A stretch of DNA of 64,000 bases from Stutzerimonas balearica DSM 6083 (GTDB taxonomy: Bacteria; Pseudomonadota; Gammaproteobacteria; Pseudomonadales; Pseudomonadaceae): the NCBI RefSeq assembly GCF_000818015.1, contig NZ_CP007511.1, forward strand, positions 4,067,501 to 4,131,500, in the 5' to 3' direction. The position numbers and the translations under genes are program-made. Positions 1 through 10,444 of the stretch are shown one piece after another. Position 1 is the stretch's first letter; each line of letters starts with the position of its first letter. Below the pieces are notes generated by a model that worked only from the letters and a program-made list of their open reading frames with translations, was not told the DNA's origin and did no database searches.

Positions 1-67
1 CCACGGCCGTGCATTCAGCGAGTGCATGGCCCTTGCGACGCGACCGGCGGCGGCTTAGCTTCGTGCC

Positions 68-1117
68 ATGAACGCCATGCAAGCCCCCGCAGAGCTCCCG
101 TTTCAGCCCGCCTGGTGGCTGCCGGGGCCGCACCTGCAGACGCTATGGAACCCCTTTTTCCGCCGTGCACCGCAACTGGCGCGGCGGCGCGAGCGGCTGT
201 GGCTGGCCGATGGCGACTTCATCGACCTCGACTGGCACGGCCCGCACGACGCGCAGGCCCCGCTGACGCTGGTGCTGCACGGGTTGACCGGCTCGTCCGC
301 ATCGCTCTATGTGCTCGGCCTGCAGCAGCGTCTCGCGGCACAGGGCTGGAGCAGCGTGGCGATCAACTGGCGGGGCTGCTCGGGCGAACCGAACCTGCTG
401 CCGCGGGCCTACCACTCGGGCGCCAGCGACGACCTGGCCGAAGTCATCGAGCACCTGCAGGCGTGCCGGCCGCAGGCTGCGTTACACGCGGTGGGCTATT
501 CGCTGGGCGGCAACGTGCTGCTCAAGTACCTGGGCGAGCGCGGCGCCGACTGCCCCGTGCGCGCCGCCGTCGCGGTCTCGGTGCCCTTTCGCCTGGACCA
601 GTGCGCCGACCGCATCGGCCTGGGCTTTTCACGCGTCTATCAGGCGCATTTCATGAAGGCGATGATCGCCTACGTGCGCGACAAGCAGCGTCTGTTCCGC
701 GAGCGCGGCCTCGATCAGCACCTGGCCACGCTCGACGCACTCGGCACGCTCGACGGCATGCGGACATTCTGGGACTTCGATGGCCGTATCACCGCACCGC
801 TGCATGGGTTCAGCGATGCCAGCGACTACTACCGACGCGCATCGAGCCGCTACTACCTCGGTGGCATCGCGGTACCGACCCTGCTGATCCAGGCCGAGGA
901 CGACCCGTTCGTGTTTCGCCACAGCATTCCCGAGGTGGCCGAACTGTCGCCTTGCACCCAGCTCGAACTGCATCGCCACGGCGGCCACGTCGGCTTCGTC
1001 GAAGGCACGCCATTGCGGCCGCGCTACTACCTGGAACGACGCATCGCCGGCTGGCTCGGCGAACGCCTGCGCAGCGCCGTTCAGCCAGCGCCGAGCACCG
1101 CCTCCAGCGGCACGTAG
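68..1117 (+). CDS. YheT-family alpha/beta hydrolase
   Basis: A 349-residue protein of the YheT/COG0429 hydrolase family, probably a cytoplasmic esterase of unknown substrate. The oxyanion region VLHGLTGSS lies near residues 67-75. The nucleophile elbow is GYSLGGN at about residues 142-148, and a C-terminal HGGHVGF motif supplies the catalytic His. The length is normal for the family. The ATG at 68 has no strong Shine-Dalgarno. The 3' end overlaps the convergent TetR gene by 37 bp. Family assignment is secure; the substrate is not known. Confidence 0.88.
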   Translation: MNAMQAPAELPFQPAWWLPGPHLQTLWNPFFRRAPQLARRRERLWLADGDFIDLDWHGPHDAQAPLTLVLHGLTGSSASLYVLGLQQRLAAQGWSSVAINWRGCSGEPNLLPRAYHSGASDDLAEVIEHLQACRPQAALHAVGYSLGGNVLLKYLGERGADCPVRAAVAVSVPFRLDQCADRIGLGFSRVYQAHFMKAMIAYVRDKQRLFRERGLDQHLATLDALGTLDGMRTFWDFDGRITAPLHGFSDASDYYRRASSRYYLGGIAVPTLLIQAEDDPFVFRHSIPEVAELSPCTQLELHRHGGHVGFVEGTPLRPRYYLERRIAGWLGERLRSAVQPAPSTASSGT

Positions 1118-1749
1118 AGGCGCGCGAGCAAGGCGTCGACCTCGCCCCGCGCCGACTCCGTGACGAACGCGGTTTCCAGCGCCAGCAATTGATAGATGCC
1201 GCGCCGCAGCTGGGCCTCGTCCAGCTCGCCGGAGTCGCCTCGCACGGTGCCGAGAAAACTGACCCAGGACGTGAGGACGATCCAGGCATTGACCACCAGC
1301 GCTTCGATCTGCGCCGGGGTCATGCGCAGCACGCCGATCTCGACAAAGCCTTGATACAGCGTTGCCGCCTGCGCCATGCAGCGCTGCGCAAACTGGCGGT
1401 AGCCCTCGGCGAGCTGCGTATCGGCCGCCAGGAGGTGCTCCAGGTCGCGGTGCAGGAAGCGATAGCGCCACATGGCCTCGAGCAGGGCCTCCAGGTAAGC
1501 CGCCTTGTCGGCCACGGTCAGCGACCGCTGCTCCGGCAGGCGGAGAAACTCGGCGACACGCCGCTCGTAGGCGCCGAACAGCTCCGCGACGATCGCCTGC
1601 TTGTTGCGGAAGTGGTAGTACAGGTTGCCAGGCGAAATGCCCAGGTGCTGGGCGATGTGGTTGGTCGTCACCGCGCGCTCACCCTGGGCGTTGAACAGCT
1701 CCAGGCTGGCTTCGATGATGCGATCTCGGGTCTTTGCACGTGGGGCCAT
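1081..1749 (-). CDS. laoR: TetR-family repressor LaoR of the long-chain alcohol oxidation cluster
   Basis: A TetR repressor of about 222 residues. The N-terminal helix-turn-helix contains TTNHIAQHLGISPGNLYYHF, the canonical TetR recognition-helix signature, followed by a divergent ligand-binding domain. I prefer the ATG at 1749 (MAPRAKTRD) over an upstream GTG at 1788, because TetR proteins normally begin just before this helix. It is divergent from the aldehyde dehydrogenase/GMC oxidoreductase genes, matching laoR (PA0367) of P. aeruginosa, which represses laoCBA. A perfect dyad within the opposing promoter is the likely operator. The symbol rests on synteny and family recognition, not on an alignment. 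Confidence 0.82.
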   Translation of the reverse strand: MAPRAKTRDRIIEASLELFNAQGERAVTTNHIAQHLGISPGNLYYHFRNKQAIVAELFGAYERRVAEFLRLPEQRSLTVADKAAYLEALLEAMWRYRFLHRDLEHLLAADTQLAEGYRQFAQRCMAQAATLYQGFVEIGVLRMTPAQIEALVVNAWIVLTSWVSFLGTVRGDSGELDEAQLRRGIYQLLALETAFVTESARGEVDALLARLYVPLEAVLGAG

Positions 1750-1821
1750 GGCAGGCGACTCGAAGGGACGACGGCGAAAGAGCGCCACGGTACACGCTCA
1801 CGCGTCCGGCGGCACGCTGCG

Positions 1822-1850
1822 TTGACAGATTAGAGCATTTACTCTAGAAA
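1822..1850 (+). promoter_or_regulatory. laoC promoter with embedded LaoR operator palindrome
   Basis: TTGACA at 1822-1827 and TAGAAA at 1845-1850 are separated by 17 bp, a good sigma-70 pair (6/6 and 4/6 matches). The perfect dyad TAGAG-N6-CTCTA (1831-1846) fills the spacer and overlaps the -10 element. Its position between the divergent laoR and laoC genes is what a TetR steric-repression operator would show. The operator role is inferred. Confidence 0.62.
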
Positions 1851-1879
1851 TCTCGCATCAACCCTTGCCGAGCCTGCCC

Positions 1880-3292
1880 ATGCTTGTCGACCAGTCCGCC
1901 GAGACCAAGCGCCTCCACGCGCTTTACGCCAGCCAGCGCAGGGCCTACGACAAGCTGCCCATGCCGGACCTCGAGCAGCGCCTGCAATGGCTCGAGGCAC
2001 TCCATGAGGTCATCGCCAGCCACCAGCAGGCGCTGGTCGAGGCAATCAGCGCCGATTTCGGCAACCGCTCGGCCGACGAGACGCTGCTCGCCGAGGTCAT
2101 GCCCAGCCTGCACGGCATCCGCCATGCCAAGCGCCACCTGGCCCGCTGGATGAAACCCTCACGGCGCCGGGTCGGGCTGGCCTTCCAGCCGGCCAGCGCG
2201 AGGGTGCTCTACCAGCCGCTGGGCGTGGTCGGCATCATCGTGCCGTGGAACTACCCGCTGTATCTGGCCATCGGCCCGCTGATCGGCGCGCTCGCCGCCG
2301 GCAACCGGGCGCTGCTGAAGATGAGCGAATCGGCGCCGGCGACCGGCCGCCTGCTGCGCGACCTGCTCGGCCAGGTTTTCGCCGAACACGAAGTTGCGGT
2401 GGTTCTGGGCGATGTCGAGACCGGCAAGCAGTTCACCCGCCTGCCCTTCGATCACCTGCTGTTTACCGGCTCCACCGAGGTCGGCCGGCAGGTCATGCAG
2501 AGCGCCGCGGCCAACCTGACGCCGGTGACCCTGGAGCTGGGCGGCAAGTCGCCGGCCATCGTCGCGGCCGACGTACCGCTGGAGCAGGCCGCCGAGCGGA
2601 TCGCCTTCGGCAAGACGCTCAATGCCGGCCAGACCTGCGTTGCGCCCGATTACGTACTGGTTCCCCAGCAGCGCCTGGAAGCCTTTGTCGAGGCCTATCG
2701 CCTGGCCGTACAGCGCTTCTTTCCGCAGCTGACCGACAACCCGGACTACACCAGCATCATCAACGAGCGTCAGCTGCTCCGCCTGGAGGGCTACCTGGCC
2801 GACGCCCGGGCACGCGGCGCGCTGCTCCTGCCGCTGTTCGACGAGGGCCAGGGCCGGCGCCTGCCGCATCACATCCTGCTCGACGTCAATGACGACATGC
2901 AGGTGATGCAGGACGAGATCTTCGGCCCGCTGCTACCGGTACTGCCCTATGCCTCGCTCGACGAGGCGATCGCCTACGTCAATGCGCGCCCCCGGCCCCT
3001 GGCGCTCTACTTCTTCGGCCACGACCGCGCCGAGCAGCAGCAGGTCCTCGAGCGGACCCACTCCGGCGGCGTCTGCCTGAACGACACCCTGCTGCACGTC
3101 GCCCAGGACGACCTGCCGTTCGGCGGCATCGGCGCCTCGGGCATGGGCCACTACCACGGCCACGAGGGCTTTCTGACCTTCAGCAAGGCCAAGGCCGTGT
3201 TCAGCAAGCCGCGCTTCAACGCCGCCCGGCTGATCTATCCGCCCTACGGTGGGCGCCTGCAGCGGCTGATCCGTCAGCTGCTCGTGCGCTGA
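1880..3292 (+). CDS. laoC: Aldehyde dehydrogenase LaoC (coniferyl-aldehyde-dehydrogenase-like)
   Basis: An NAD(P)+-dependent aldehyde dehydrogenase of about 470 residues, predicted to oxidise long-chain aldehydes to fatty acids. Visible motifs are IIVPWNYPLY near the N-terminus, FTGSTEVG in the nucleotide-binding fold, the general-base motif TLELGGKSP, and the nucleophile motif NAGQTCVAPDYVL. A C-terminal LPFGGIGASGMG is typical of this class. The ATG at 1880 is preferred over an in-frame TTG at 1865; neither has a strong ribosome site, and a transcript from the predicted promoter would have a leader of only about 20 nt. It is the first gene of laoCBA; laoB starts 4 bp after its stop. Confidence 0.87.
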   Translation: MLVDQSAETKRLHALYASQRRAYDKLPMPDLEQRLQWLEALHEVIASHQQALVEAISADFGNRSADETLLAEVMPSLHGIRHAKRHLARWMKPSRRRVGLAFQPASARVLYQPLGVVGIIVPWNYPLYLAIGPLIGALAAGNRALLKMSESAPATGRLLRDLLGQVFAEHEVAVVLGDVETGKQFTRLPFDHLLFTGSTEVGRQVMQSAAANLTPVTLELGGKSPAIVAADVPLEQAAERIAFGKTLNAGQTCVAPDYVLVPQQRLEAFVEAYRLAVQRFFPQLTDNPDYTSIINERQLLRLEGYLADARARGALLLPLFDEGQGRRLPHHILLDVNDDMQVMQDEIFGPLLPVLPYASLDEAIAYVNARPRPLALYFFGHDRAEQQQVLERTHSGGVCLNDTLLHVAQDDLPFGGIGASGMGHYHGHEGFLTFSKAKAVFSKPRFNAARLIYPPYGGRLQRLIRQLLVR

Positions 3293-3296
3293 GGTA

Positions 3297-3839
3297 ATGA
3301 TGAATCCAGCCTCGACCCTGACGCGCCGACGACTGCTCAAGCTGGGCCTGGGCGGCAGCCTGGTGCTCGGCGGGGTCGGCCTGCTGGCCGGCCTGCAGGG
3401 TATCGGCGAGGCGCCGGCCGCCGCGGGGTTCGCGACATTGCGCCAGGGCGATCTGCCGCTGCTGCGTCGCCTCGCCGAGGTGGTGCTCGCCGGCAGCGTC
3501 GCGCCACCGGCACTCGCCGGCGCGGTCGAGGGCACGCTGGAGGAACTCGACGGCAATCTGGCGCACCTCTCGCCAGCGCTGCTGACGCAGGTTCGGCAGC
3601 TGTTCGATCTGCTCGCCCTGCCCATCACCCGCGGCCCGGCCACCGGCATCTGGGGGCGCTGGGAAGATGCCAGCGACGCGCAGCTGCTCACCTTTCTCGA
3701 GCGCTGGCGCACCAGCCACTTCGATCTGCTGCGTCAGGGCCAGGCGACCCTGCTGCAGCTGATCCAGATGGGCTGGTACGGCCGCCGCGAAGCCTGGGCG
3801 CACTGCGGCTACCCCGGCCCACCCACGCTTGGAGCCTGA
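3297..3839 (+). CDS. laoB: LaoB, small partner of the GMC alcohol oxidoreductase, with twin-arginine-type N-terminus
   Basis: A 180-residue protein whose N-terminus TLTRRRLLKLGLGG is followed by a glycine/leucine-rich hydrophobic stretch to about residue 37, resembling a Tat signal or signal anchor. The remainder (LPLLRRLAEVVLAG onward) resembles the small subunit (subunit 3) that pairs with membrane gluconate dehydrogenase-type GMC enzymes. In P. aeruginosa LaoB (PA0365) is required with LaoA for efficient 1-dodecanol oxidation. GAGGT precedes the tandem ATGs at 3297 and 3300. It sits between laoC and laoA with gaps of 4 bp on each side. Confidence 0.75.
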   Translation: MMNPASTLTRRRLLKLGLGGSLVLGGVGLLAGLQGIGEAPAAAGFATLRQGDLPLLRRLAEVVLAGSVAPPALAGAVEGTLEELDGNLAHLSPALLTQVRQLFDLLALPITRGPATGIWGRWEDASDAQLLTFLERWRTSHFDLLRQGQATLLQLIQMGWYGRREAWAHCGYPGPPTLGA

Positions 3840-3843
3840 TCCC

Positions 3844-5430
3844 ATGAGCCTTCCCGACCCCGTCGCCGAGGGCCTGGCCCGCGGCTGGAAGACCCGCAAC
3901 GGTGCCCGGCTCGAACAGGACCTGACACTCGAAGCCGACGTCGTCATCGTCGGCAGCGGTGCCGGTGGTGCGACCAGCGCAGAGCTGCTCAGTGCCGCGG
4001 GCCTGCGCGTGCTGCTGATCGAGGAAGGCCCGCTGCGCAGCAGCCGCGACTTCGACATGCAGGAGACCACCGCTTACCGCAGCCTGTACCAGGAAGGCCT
4101 GGGCCGGCAGAGCAAGGACGGCGCCATCACCATCCTGCAGGGGCGCGCGGTCGGCGGCACCACGCTGGTCAACTGGACCTCGAGCTTTCGTACGCCGCCG
4201 CAGACGCTCGCCCACTGGGCGCGCGAGCATGCCGTCTCCGGCCACTCGGCCGAAGCCATGGCGCCGCTGTTCGCGCGGATGGAAGCACGCCTCGGCGTCG
4301 CGCCCTGGACGGTCGAACCCAACCCGAACAACGACGTCCTGCGTCGCGGCTGTGCGGCACTCGGCTACGAGTGGGGCGTGATCCCGCGCAACGTGCGTGG
4401 CTGCTGGAACCTCGGCTACTGCGGCATGGGCTGCCCGACCAACGCCAAGCAGTCGATGCTGGTCACCAGCATCCCGGCGCTGCTCGACAACGGCGGCGAG
4501 CTGCTCTACCTCGCCCGCGCCGAGCGCCTGCTGCACGACGGCGAGCGGGTCCGCGCGCTGCAATGCCTGGCCCTGGACGAGCGCGGCGTGGCGCCCACCG
4601 GCCGGCGCATCGAGGTGCACGCACGTCACTACATCCTCGCCGGGGGCGGCATCAATACCCCGGCGCTCCTCAAACGTTCGGCGGCCCCCGACCCGCATGA
4701 TCGGCTAGGCAGACGCACCTTCCTGCATCTGGTGAATTTTTCCGCGGCGCGCTTCGCCGAACCGATCAAACCCTTCTACGGCGCGCCGCAGTCGATCCAC
4801 AGCGACCACTTCCTCTGGCCGGACGAAGGCATCGGCTACAAGCTCGAGGTGCCGCCGGTGCACCCGGCACTCGCCGCCACGCTGCTCGGCGGCCTGGGCC
4901 AGGACAACGCCCGGCGCATGGCCGAGCTGCCGCACACCCACGCCATGATCGCGCTGCTGCGCGACGGCTTTCACCCGCAAAGCGTCGGCGGCCGTGTCGA
5001 ATTGCGCAGCGACGGCTCGCCGGTGCTCGACTACCCGCTGACCGATTACCTCTGGGACGGTATTCGCCGCGCCTACCTGAGCATGGCCGAGATCCAGTTC
5101 GCGGCCGGTGCGCGCGCCGTGCTGCCGCTGCACGGCGACGCCCGCTACGCCAGGAGCCCCGCGGCGGCGCGCGAGCTGATCGCACGGCTGCCGCTGGAGC
5201 GCTACCGTGTGCGGCTTGGCAGTGCGCACGTAATGGGCGGCTGCGCCATGGGCGAAGACCCACGCCAGGCGGTGGTCGACAGCCTTGGCCGGCATCACCA
5301 GCTGGCCAACCTGTCGATCCATGATGGCTCGGTATTCCCCACCAGCATCGGTGCCAACCCGCAGCTGTCGATCTACGCATTCAGCGCCAAGTTCGCGGAT
5401 ACGCTGGCGAATTCCCTGCGCAAAGCGTGA
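3844..5430 (+). CDS. laoA: GMC-family long-chain alcohol oxidoreductase LaoA
   Basis: A flavin-dependent GMC oxidoreductase of about 528 residues, predicted to oxidise primary long-chain alcohols to aldehydes. The FAD-binding VIVGSGAGGATSAELL lies near residue 31. A Cys-rich loop (RGCWNLGYCGMGCPTNAK) is typical of the cholesterol-oxidase/long-chain alcohol branch. C-terminal motifs SAHVMGGCAMG and NPQLSIYAFS supply the catalytic His and Asn. The ATG at 3844 follows GGAG; an in-frame TTG at 3829 lies inside the end of laoB. Its product would feed LaoC. The symbol follows PA0364 synteny. Confidence 0.85.
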   Translation: MSLPDPVAEGLARGWKTRNGARLEQDLTLEADVVIVGSGAGGATSAELLSAAGLRVLLIEEGPLRSSRDFDMQETTAYRSLYQEGLGRQSKDGAITILQGRAVGGTTLVNWTSSFRTPPQTLAHWAREHAVSGHSAEAMAPLFARMEARLGVAPWTVEPNPNNDVLRRGCAALGYEWGVIPRNVRGCWNLGYCGMGCPTNAKQSMLVTSIPALLDNGGELLYLARAERLLHDGERVRALQCLALDERGVAPTGRRIEVHARHYILAGGGINTPALLKRSAAPDPHDRLGRRTFLHLVNFSAARFAEPIKPFYGAPQSIHSDHFLWPDEGIGYKLEVPPVHPALAATLLGGLGQDNARRMAELPHTHAMIALLRDGFHPQSVGGRVELRSDGSPVLDYPLTDYLWDGIRRAYLSMAEIQFAAGARAVLPLHGDARYARSPAAARELIARLPLERYRVRLGSAHVMGGCAMGEDPRQAVVDSLGRHHQLANLSIHDGSVFPTSIGANPQLSIYAFSAKFADTLANSLRKA

Positions 5431-5470
5431 AATCGCCGCCGATCACCCGTTTTTTCGGCTGGGGGATTGA

Positions 5471-6019
<549 letters not shown>

Positions 6020-6087
6020 TCGACGCGCCCGTGCACGGCGGGCGCGCTTGCGGCACAATTGCGCGTCGTTCTATTGCTGTGCCATGA

Positions 6088-6365
<278 letters not shown>

Positions 6366-6366
<1 letters not shown>

Positions 6367-8081
6367 TGGTCGGCGCGGCACGGCTCAGCGGCGGCGCCCT
6401 GCGCCACCTGACCGGTGCCTGCCTTTCCCTCCTCCTGCTGGCCTGCACGGCGCAGGCCGCAGTTCCCGAACGCGGTGCCGTGGCCACGGCGCATCCATTG
6501 GCCAGCGAAGTCGGCCGCGACATTCTCGCCAGCGGCGGCAACGCCTTCGATGCCGCGGTGGCCGTCACCGCCGCACTGGCCGTGGTCGAGCCCTACGGTT
6601 CCGGGCTGGGCGGCGGCGGCTTCTTCCTGCTGCGCGAAGCCGGCGAGCCACCGCACTACCGGTTTCTCGATGCCCGCGAACGCGCGCCCCTGCAGGCGAG
6701 CGCCGATCTCTACCGCCGCGATGGCCAGGTGCGCCGCGAACTCTCGCTCAACGGTCCGCTGGCCGCCGCGATTCCCGGCACGCCGGCGGCGCTGGTCGAG
6801 CTCGCCGAGCGCCGTGGTCGCCTGCCGCTGCAGCGCAGCCTGGCGGCGGCGATCGCGCTCGCCGAAGGCGGCTTCGAGGTCGACTCGGTGTATCGGCAGC
6901 GCGCCGGCTGGCGCCTGGACGCGCTGCGCGACGACGCCGAGAGCGCCCGCCTGTTCCTCCACGCAGGCGATCTGCCCCCGCTCGGTCATCGGCTGCGCCA
7001 GCCCGAGCTCGCCGCCACGCTGCGGCTACTCGCCGACAAAGGGCATGACGGTTTCTACCGCGGCCCACTCGCCGAGCGCCTGGTCGAGGGCGTGCGCGCC
7101 GCCGGCGGCATCTGGACGCTGGACGATCTGGCCGGCTACCGCACCGTCGAGCGCGAACCGCTGCGCTTCGCCATCGATACGCGCCACGAGCTGATCGGCG
7201 CCCCGCCGCCGTCTGCCGGTGGGCTGATCCTGGCGCAGAGCCTCGGCCTGTTGCAGCGCCTGGACTGGCGCGCCAGCGATGGCGTCGAGCGCAGCCATCT
7301 GATCATCGAATCCTTGCGCCGGGCCTACCGCGACCGCGGCGAGCTGGGCGATCCGGACTTCGTCGAACCGCCGCTCGCCCGGCTGCTCGCCCCGTCCTAC
7401 CTGGATCGGCTTGCCGCGGGCATCGACCGCACCCGGGCCACGCCGAGCGCCGAGCTGCCGCCCGCCTCGCCCTGGCGCGAAGGCGAGCACACCACCCATT
7501 TCGCGGTAATGGATGCCGAGGGCAATGCGGTGGCCGCCACCCTGTCGCTGAACATGATGTTCGGCGCCGCGTTCACCGTGCCCGGCACCGGCGTGCTGCT
7601 CAATGACGAGATGGACGACTTTGCCGCGGACATCGAAGGCAGCAATGCCTATGGCCTCGTCGGCAGCCAGGCCAACGCCATCGCGGGCGGCAAGCGACCC
7701 CTGTCGAGCATGAGCCCGACCTTTATCGAGAGCGACGCGGCCATGGCCAGCTTCGGCACGCCTGGCGGCAGCCGCATCCCCAGCATGGTGCTGCTGTCGG
7801 TGCTTGCGTATCTGGAGGGCCGGCCCGTCGAGGCCTGGCCGGCGGTGCCGCGTTTCCACCACCAGTACCTGCCGGACCGGGTGCAGTACGAGGCCGACGC
7901 GTTCGACGAGTCGCAGCTTGCCGCACTGCGCGCTCGCGGCCACCGGCTGAGCCTGATCGAGCGTGACTACGGCAACCAGCAGGTGCTGTTCTGGGACAAG
8001 CGCAGCGGTGCGGTACAGGCCGCCAGCGATCCGCGCGGGATCGGCCGCGCCCTCACGGTGCCGGCTACGCCTGCACGATGA
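6366..8081 (+). CDS. ggt: Gamma-glutamyltransferase (glutathione hydrolase), exported
   Basis: A periplasmic Ntn-hydrolase precursor of about 571 residues that cleaves glutathione and gamma-glutamyl compounds. The N-terminus carries a signal peptide with a hydrophobic run LTGACLSLLLLACTAQA. The large subunit has GSGLGGGGF and LDARERAP. Self-processing is expected just before Thr376 in the motif TTHFAVMD, which would make Thr376 the N-terminal nucleophile of the small subunit. GKRPLSSMSPT and GTPGGSRIPSM, typical of the small subunit, follow. The start ATG at 6366 overlaps the ferredoxin stop by 1 nt. Its 3' end overlaps the convergent Na/Pi transporter gene by 17 bp. Confidence 0.93.
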
Positions 8082-9924
8082 CCGGGCCGTCGTCGGCCTC
8101 CACACTGCGCAGCTGCCGGGTCAGTTCCTGCGCATCGCCGAGCATCAGCGCATTGCGCAAACTCTGGATGATGCGGCTGGCGTAACCCAGGTCGTTCATC
8201 AGCGAGCTCATCTGCAGACCATCGAGGGTGTGGCTGCGGACCGCCTCGAACAACTGCCGCCGGAATGCCGCATCGAAGCTCGCCGCCTGATCGTCCAGCC
8301 ATGCCAGGCGCTCCCGCCAACGCTCCTCGGGCAGCTCGGAACGACTCAGCGCACGGATCTCCTGCAGTGCCTGGAGCAGATGGCGACGCAATTCGACGTA
8401 GGCCTGGCGTGCCGCCGATTCGTCGCCACGCAGGTAGTGGCCCAGGTTCTTCTGCAGATGCTTGCTGTCCTTGACCGCATCGACCAGCTGCAGCGCAGCC
8501 ACCTGGCTGCTCAGCCAGAAGCTCTGGTGCTGCTCGTCGAGCGGCGTGTCCAGCCGTCCCATGAAGGCCAGCAGGTCGCCGTAGACGCCCTTGATGTGTC
8601 GCTGGTAGAGCTGTTCGGCATCCAGCGATTGGTCGCTCGGGCGCCCTACCAGCAGGGCGTCGTCGAGCCGCTCCGGATGCTGCAGCAGATCGATCGGCAG
8701 ATAGATCGCATGACAGATCACCTCCAGGCTCAGCCGGGTCAGGTGCTGCAGCTCCTGCGCCACGGCGCTGGCCGCCGAGTCGGCGGAATCCAGGGCCCGC
8801 TCGCTGAGGTAGCGCGCATGGGTCTGCTGCGGCGGCGCCACTGGCTGGGCCAACTCGGTAATCAGCACGGCCGGCTCGCGGCGCTCGGGCAACAGCCGCT
8901 CGAGCAGGTGCGCCAGCCGTGCCTGCCAGAACCAGAACAGGGCGACACCCAGGGCGTTGAACAGCGTGTGGAACAGCGCCAGCTGAATCAGCGCATTGTC
9001 ACCCAGGCCCAGCGGCTCGCTCAGCCAGTGCACCACCCAGGTCAACGGCGCGAGCAGCGCCAGGGCGACCACTGCGGTCACCACATTGAAGATCACATGC
9101 GCCAGCGCCAGGCGCTGGCCACAGCGGTTGCCGCCGAGCGAGCCGACAAAGGCGGTCGTCACGCTCGTGCCGACGTTGGCGCCGATGGCGATCGCCAGCG
9201 CCGGCCCCAGGGTCAGCTGCCCGGCGCCGAGTGCGGCGAGCGTCAGCATCAGCGTGGCGTGGCTCGACTGCAGCACCACGGTGGCCAGCAGGCCGACCGC
9301 GACGAAGCCCAGCTGGCCGGCCAGCCCCTCGGCCTGGTACGCGGAAAAGTCCGCCGCGCCACCGAAACCGGCGAAACCGTCCTTGATCTGATCGATCCCG
9401 AGAAAGATGAAGGCAATGCCGAGCAGCACGCGACCGATGCCCTTGCCGCGCTCACCGGTGAACCCGGCGAGCACGCCGACCACCAGCAACGGCAGTGCCA
9501 GCGGGCTCAGGCTGAGGTTATGGCCGAGCAGCGCCAGCAGCCAGATGCCACTGGTCGAGCCCAGGTTGGCGCCGAACAGAATGGCGATGCCGCCGGCCAG
9601 CTGGATCAGTCCGGTGCTGATGAAAGCGATGGTCAGCAGCGACACCAGGGTGCTCGACTGCAGCAGCATGGTGCCGCTGATGCCGAACATCAGACCTTTG
9701 AAGGGGGTCGCGGTGGCGCGCCCGAGCAGCTGCTCCAGGCGGCTCCCGGCCAGCTGGCGCAGCCCTTCCTCCAGGCACTGCATGCCGAACAGGAAGAGCG
9801 CGAGACCGGCGCAGAGTTCGAGCCAGCCATGGCTGGCCCAGAATGACCAGAACAGCGCCAGGGCGCCGATCAGCGGCAGGACAATCTTGAGAAATCGCTT
9901 CAAGGAGGGAGCTTCGCTTTGCAC
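8065..9924 (-). CDS. Na+/phosphate cotransporter-family membrane protein with PhoU-like C-terminus
   Basis: A 619-residue inner-membrane protein of the NptA/PF02690 family. The N-terminal half has about eight to nine hydrophobic segments and the two inverted-repeat signatures QSSTLVSLLTIAF and QSSHATLMLTLAAL, whose Gln-Ser-Ser cores form the ion/phosphate site. The C-terminal 280 residues are hydrophilic and helical and resemble a PhoU-like domain. The role is probably Na+-coupled phosphate transport or phosphate export. It is monocistronic on the minus strand. Confidence 0.88.
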   Translation of the reverse strand: MQSEAPSLKRFLKIVLPLIGALALFWSFWASHGWLELCAGLALFLFGMQCLEEGLRQLAGSRLEQLLGRATATPFKGLMFGISGTMLLQSSTLVSLLTIAFISTGLIQLAGGIAILFGANLGSTSGIWLLALLGHNLSLSPLALPLLVVGVLAGFTGERGKGIGRVLLGIAFIFLGIDQIKDGFAGFGGAADFSAYQAEGLAGQLGFVAVGLLATVVLQSSHATLMLTLAALGAGQLTLGPALAIAIGANVGTSVTTAFVGSLGGNRCGQRLALAHVIFNVVTAVVALALLAPLTWVVHWLSEPLGLGDNALIQLALFHTLFNALGVALFWFWQARLAHLLERLLPERREPAVLITELAQPVAPPQQTHARYLSERALDSADSAASAVAQELQHLTRLSLEVICHAIYLPIDLLQHPERLDDALLVGRPSDQSLDAEQLYQRHIKGVYGDLLAFMGRLDTPLDEQHQSFWLSSQVAALQLVDAVKDSKHLQKNLGHYLRGDESAARQAYVELRRHLLQALQEIRALSRSELPEERWRERLAWLDDQAASFDAAFRRQLFEAVRSHTLDGLQMSSLMNDLGYASRIIQSLRNALMLGDAQELTRQLRSVEADDGPVIVQA

Positions 9925-9997
9925 ATCGCGGTGCGGGCAAAGCCTACTGCAAGGTCACCGCGGCCGGAAGGGTCAACCCCCACCGGCCGCATGGTCT

Positions 9998-10339
9998 TTA
10001 GTCTTGGTTGCCGTAGCCGCTGCGCGTGCAACCCAGGCAGCGCACGAATGCCGCCTTGCCAGGCTCGACCACCAGCGCCTGGCCAGCCTCAGCGACGTTG
10101 CCGCCCAGTGCGCTGAACGGCAGGCTGACCACGAACAGGCCGGCGCCAATCACGGTGGCGCCGATCAGCAGCGGCCGGGCGATGACCAGATCGCCGATCA
10201 TCGAATAGGCCTTGGGCGCCTCGACGTTGTAGATCGGGTCGGCCGTGCTGTTCTGCTCGACCACCTGGGCGTGCGCCGGCAGGGCCAGCATTCCGGTGGT
10301 CAGGGCCAGCACAGCAGCAGTGGAGCGGAACAGTTTCAT
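9998..10339 (-). CDS. Small exported membrane protein of unknown function
   Basis: A 113-residue protein with a signal peptide ([21 protein letters not shown], cleavage near residue 24) and one hydrophobic segment near residues 50-80 ([20 protein letters not shown]). A short C-terminal tail carries CLGC. It corresponds by position to the PA0359-type conserved hypothetical family of pseudomonads. AAGGACC precedes the ATG. The function is unknown; a cell-envelope role is the most that can be said. Confidence 0.8.
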   Translation of the reverse strand: MKLFRSTAAVLALTTGMLALPAHAQVVEQNSTADPIYNVEAPKAYSMIGDLVIARPLLIGATVIGAGLFVVSLPFSALGGNVAEAGQALVVEPGKAAFVRCLGCTRSGYGNQD

Positions 10340-10444
10340 GATGTGGTCCTTCAGCTGTGAAACGAGGCGTTATCGTTGTCGCCGCACTATAGCAGCGGCC
10401 ACGGCGCCTTAGTCGTGAACACCGTCAATGCACGCGCTGCCGGG

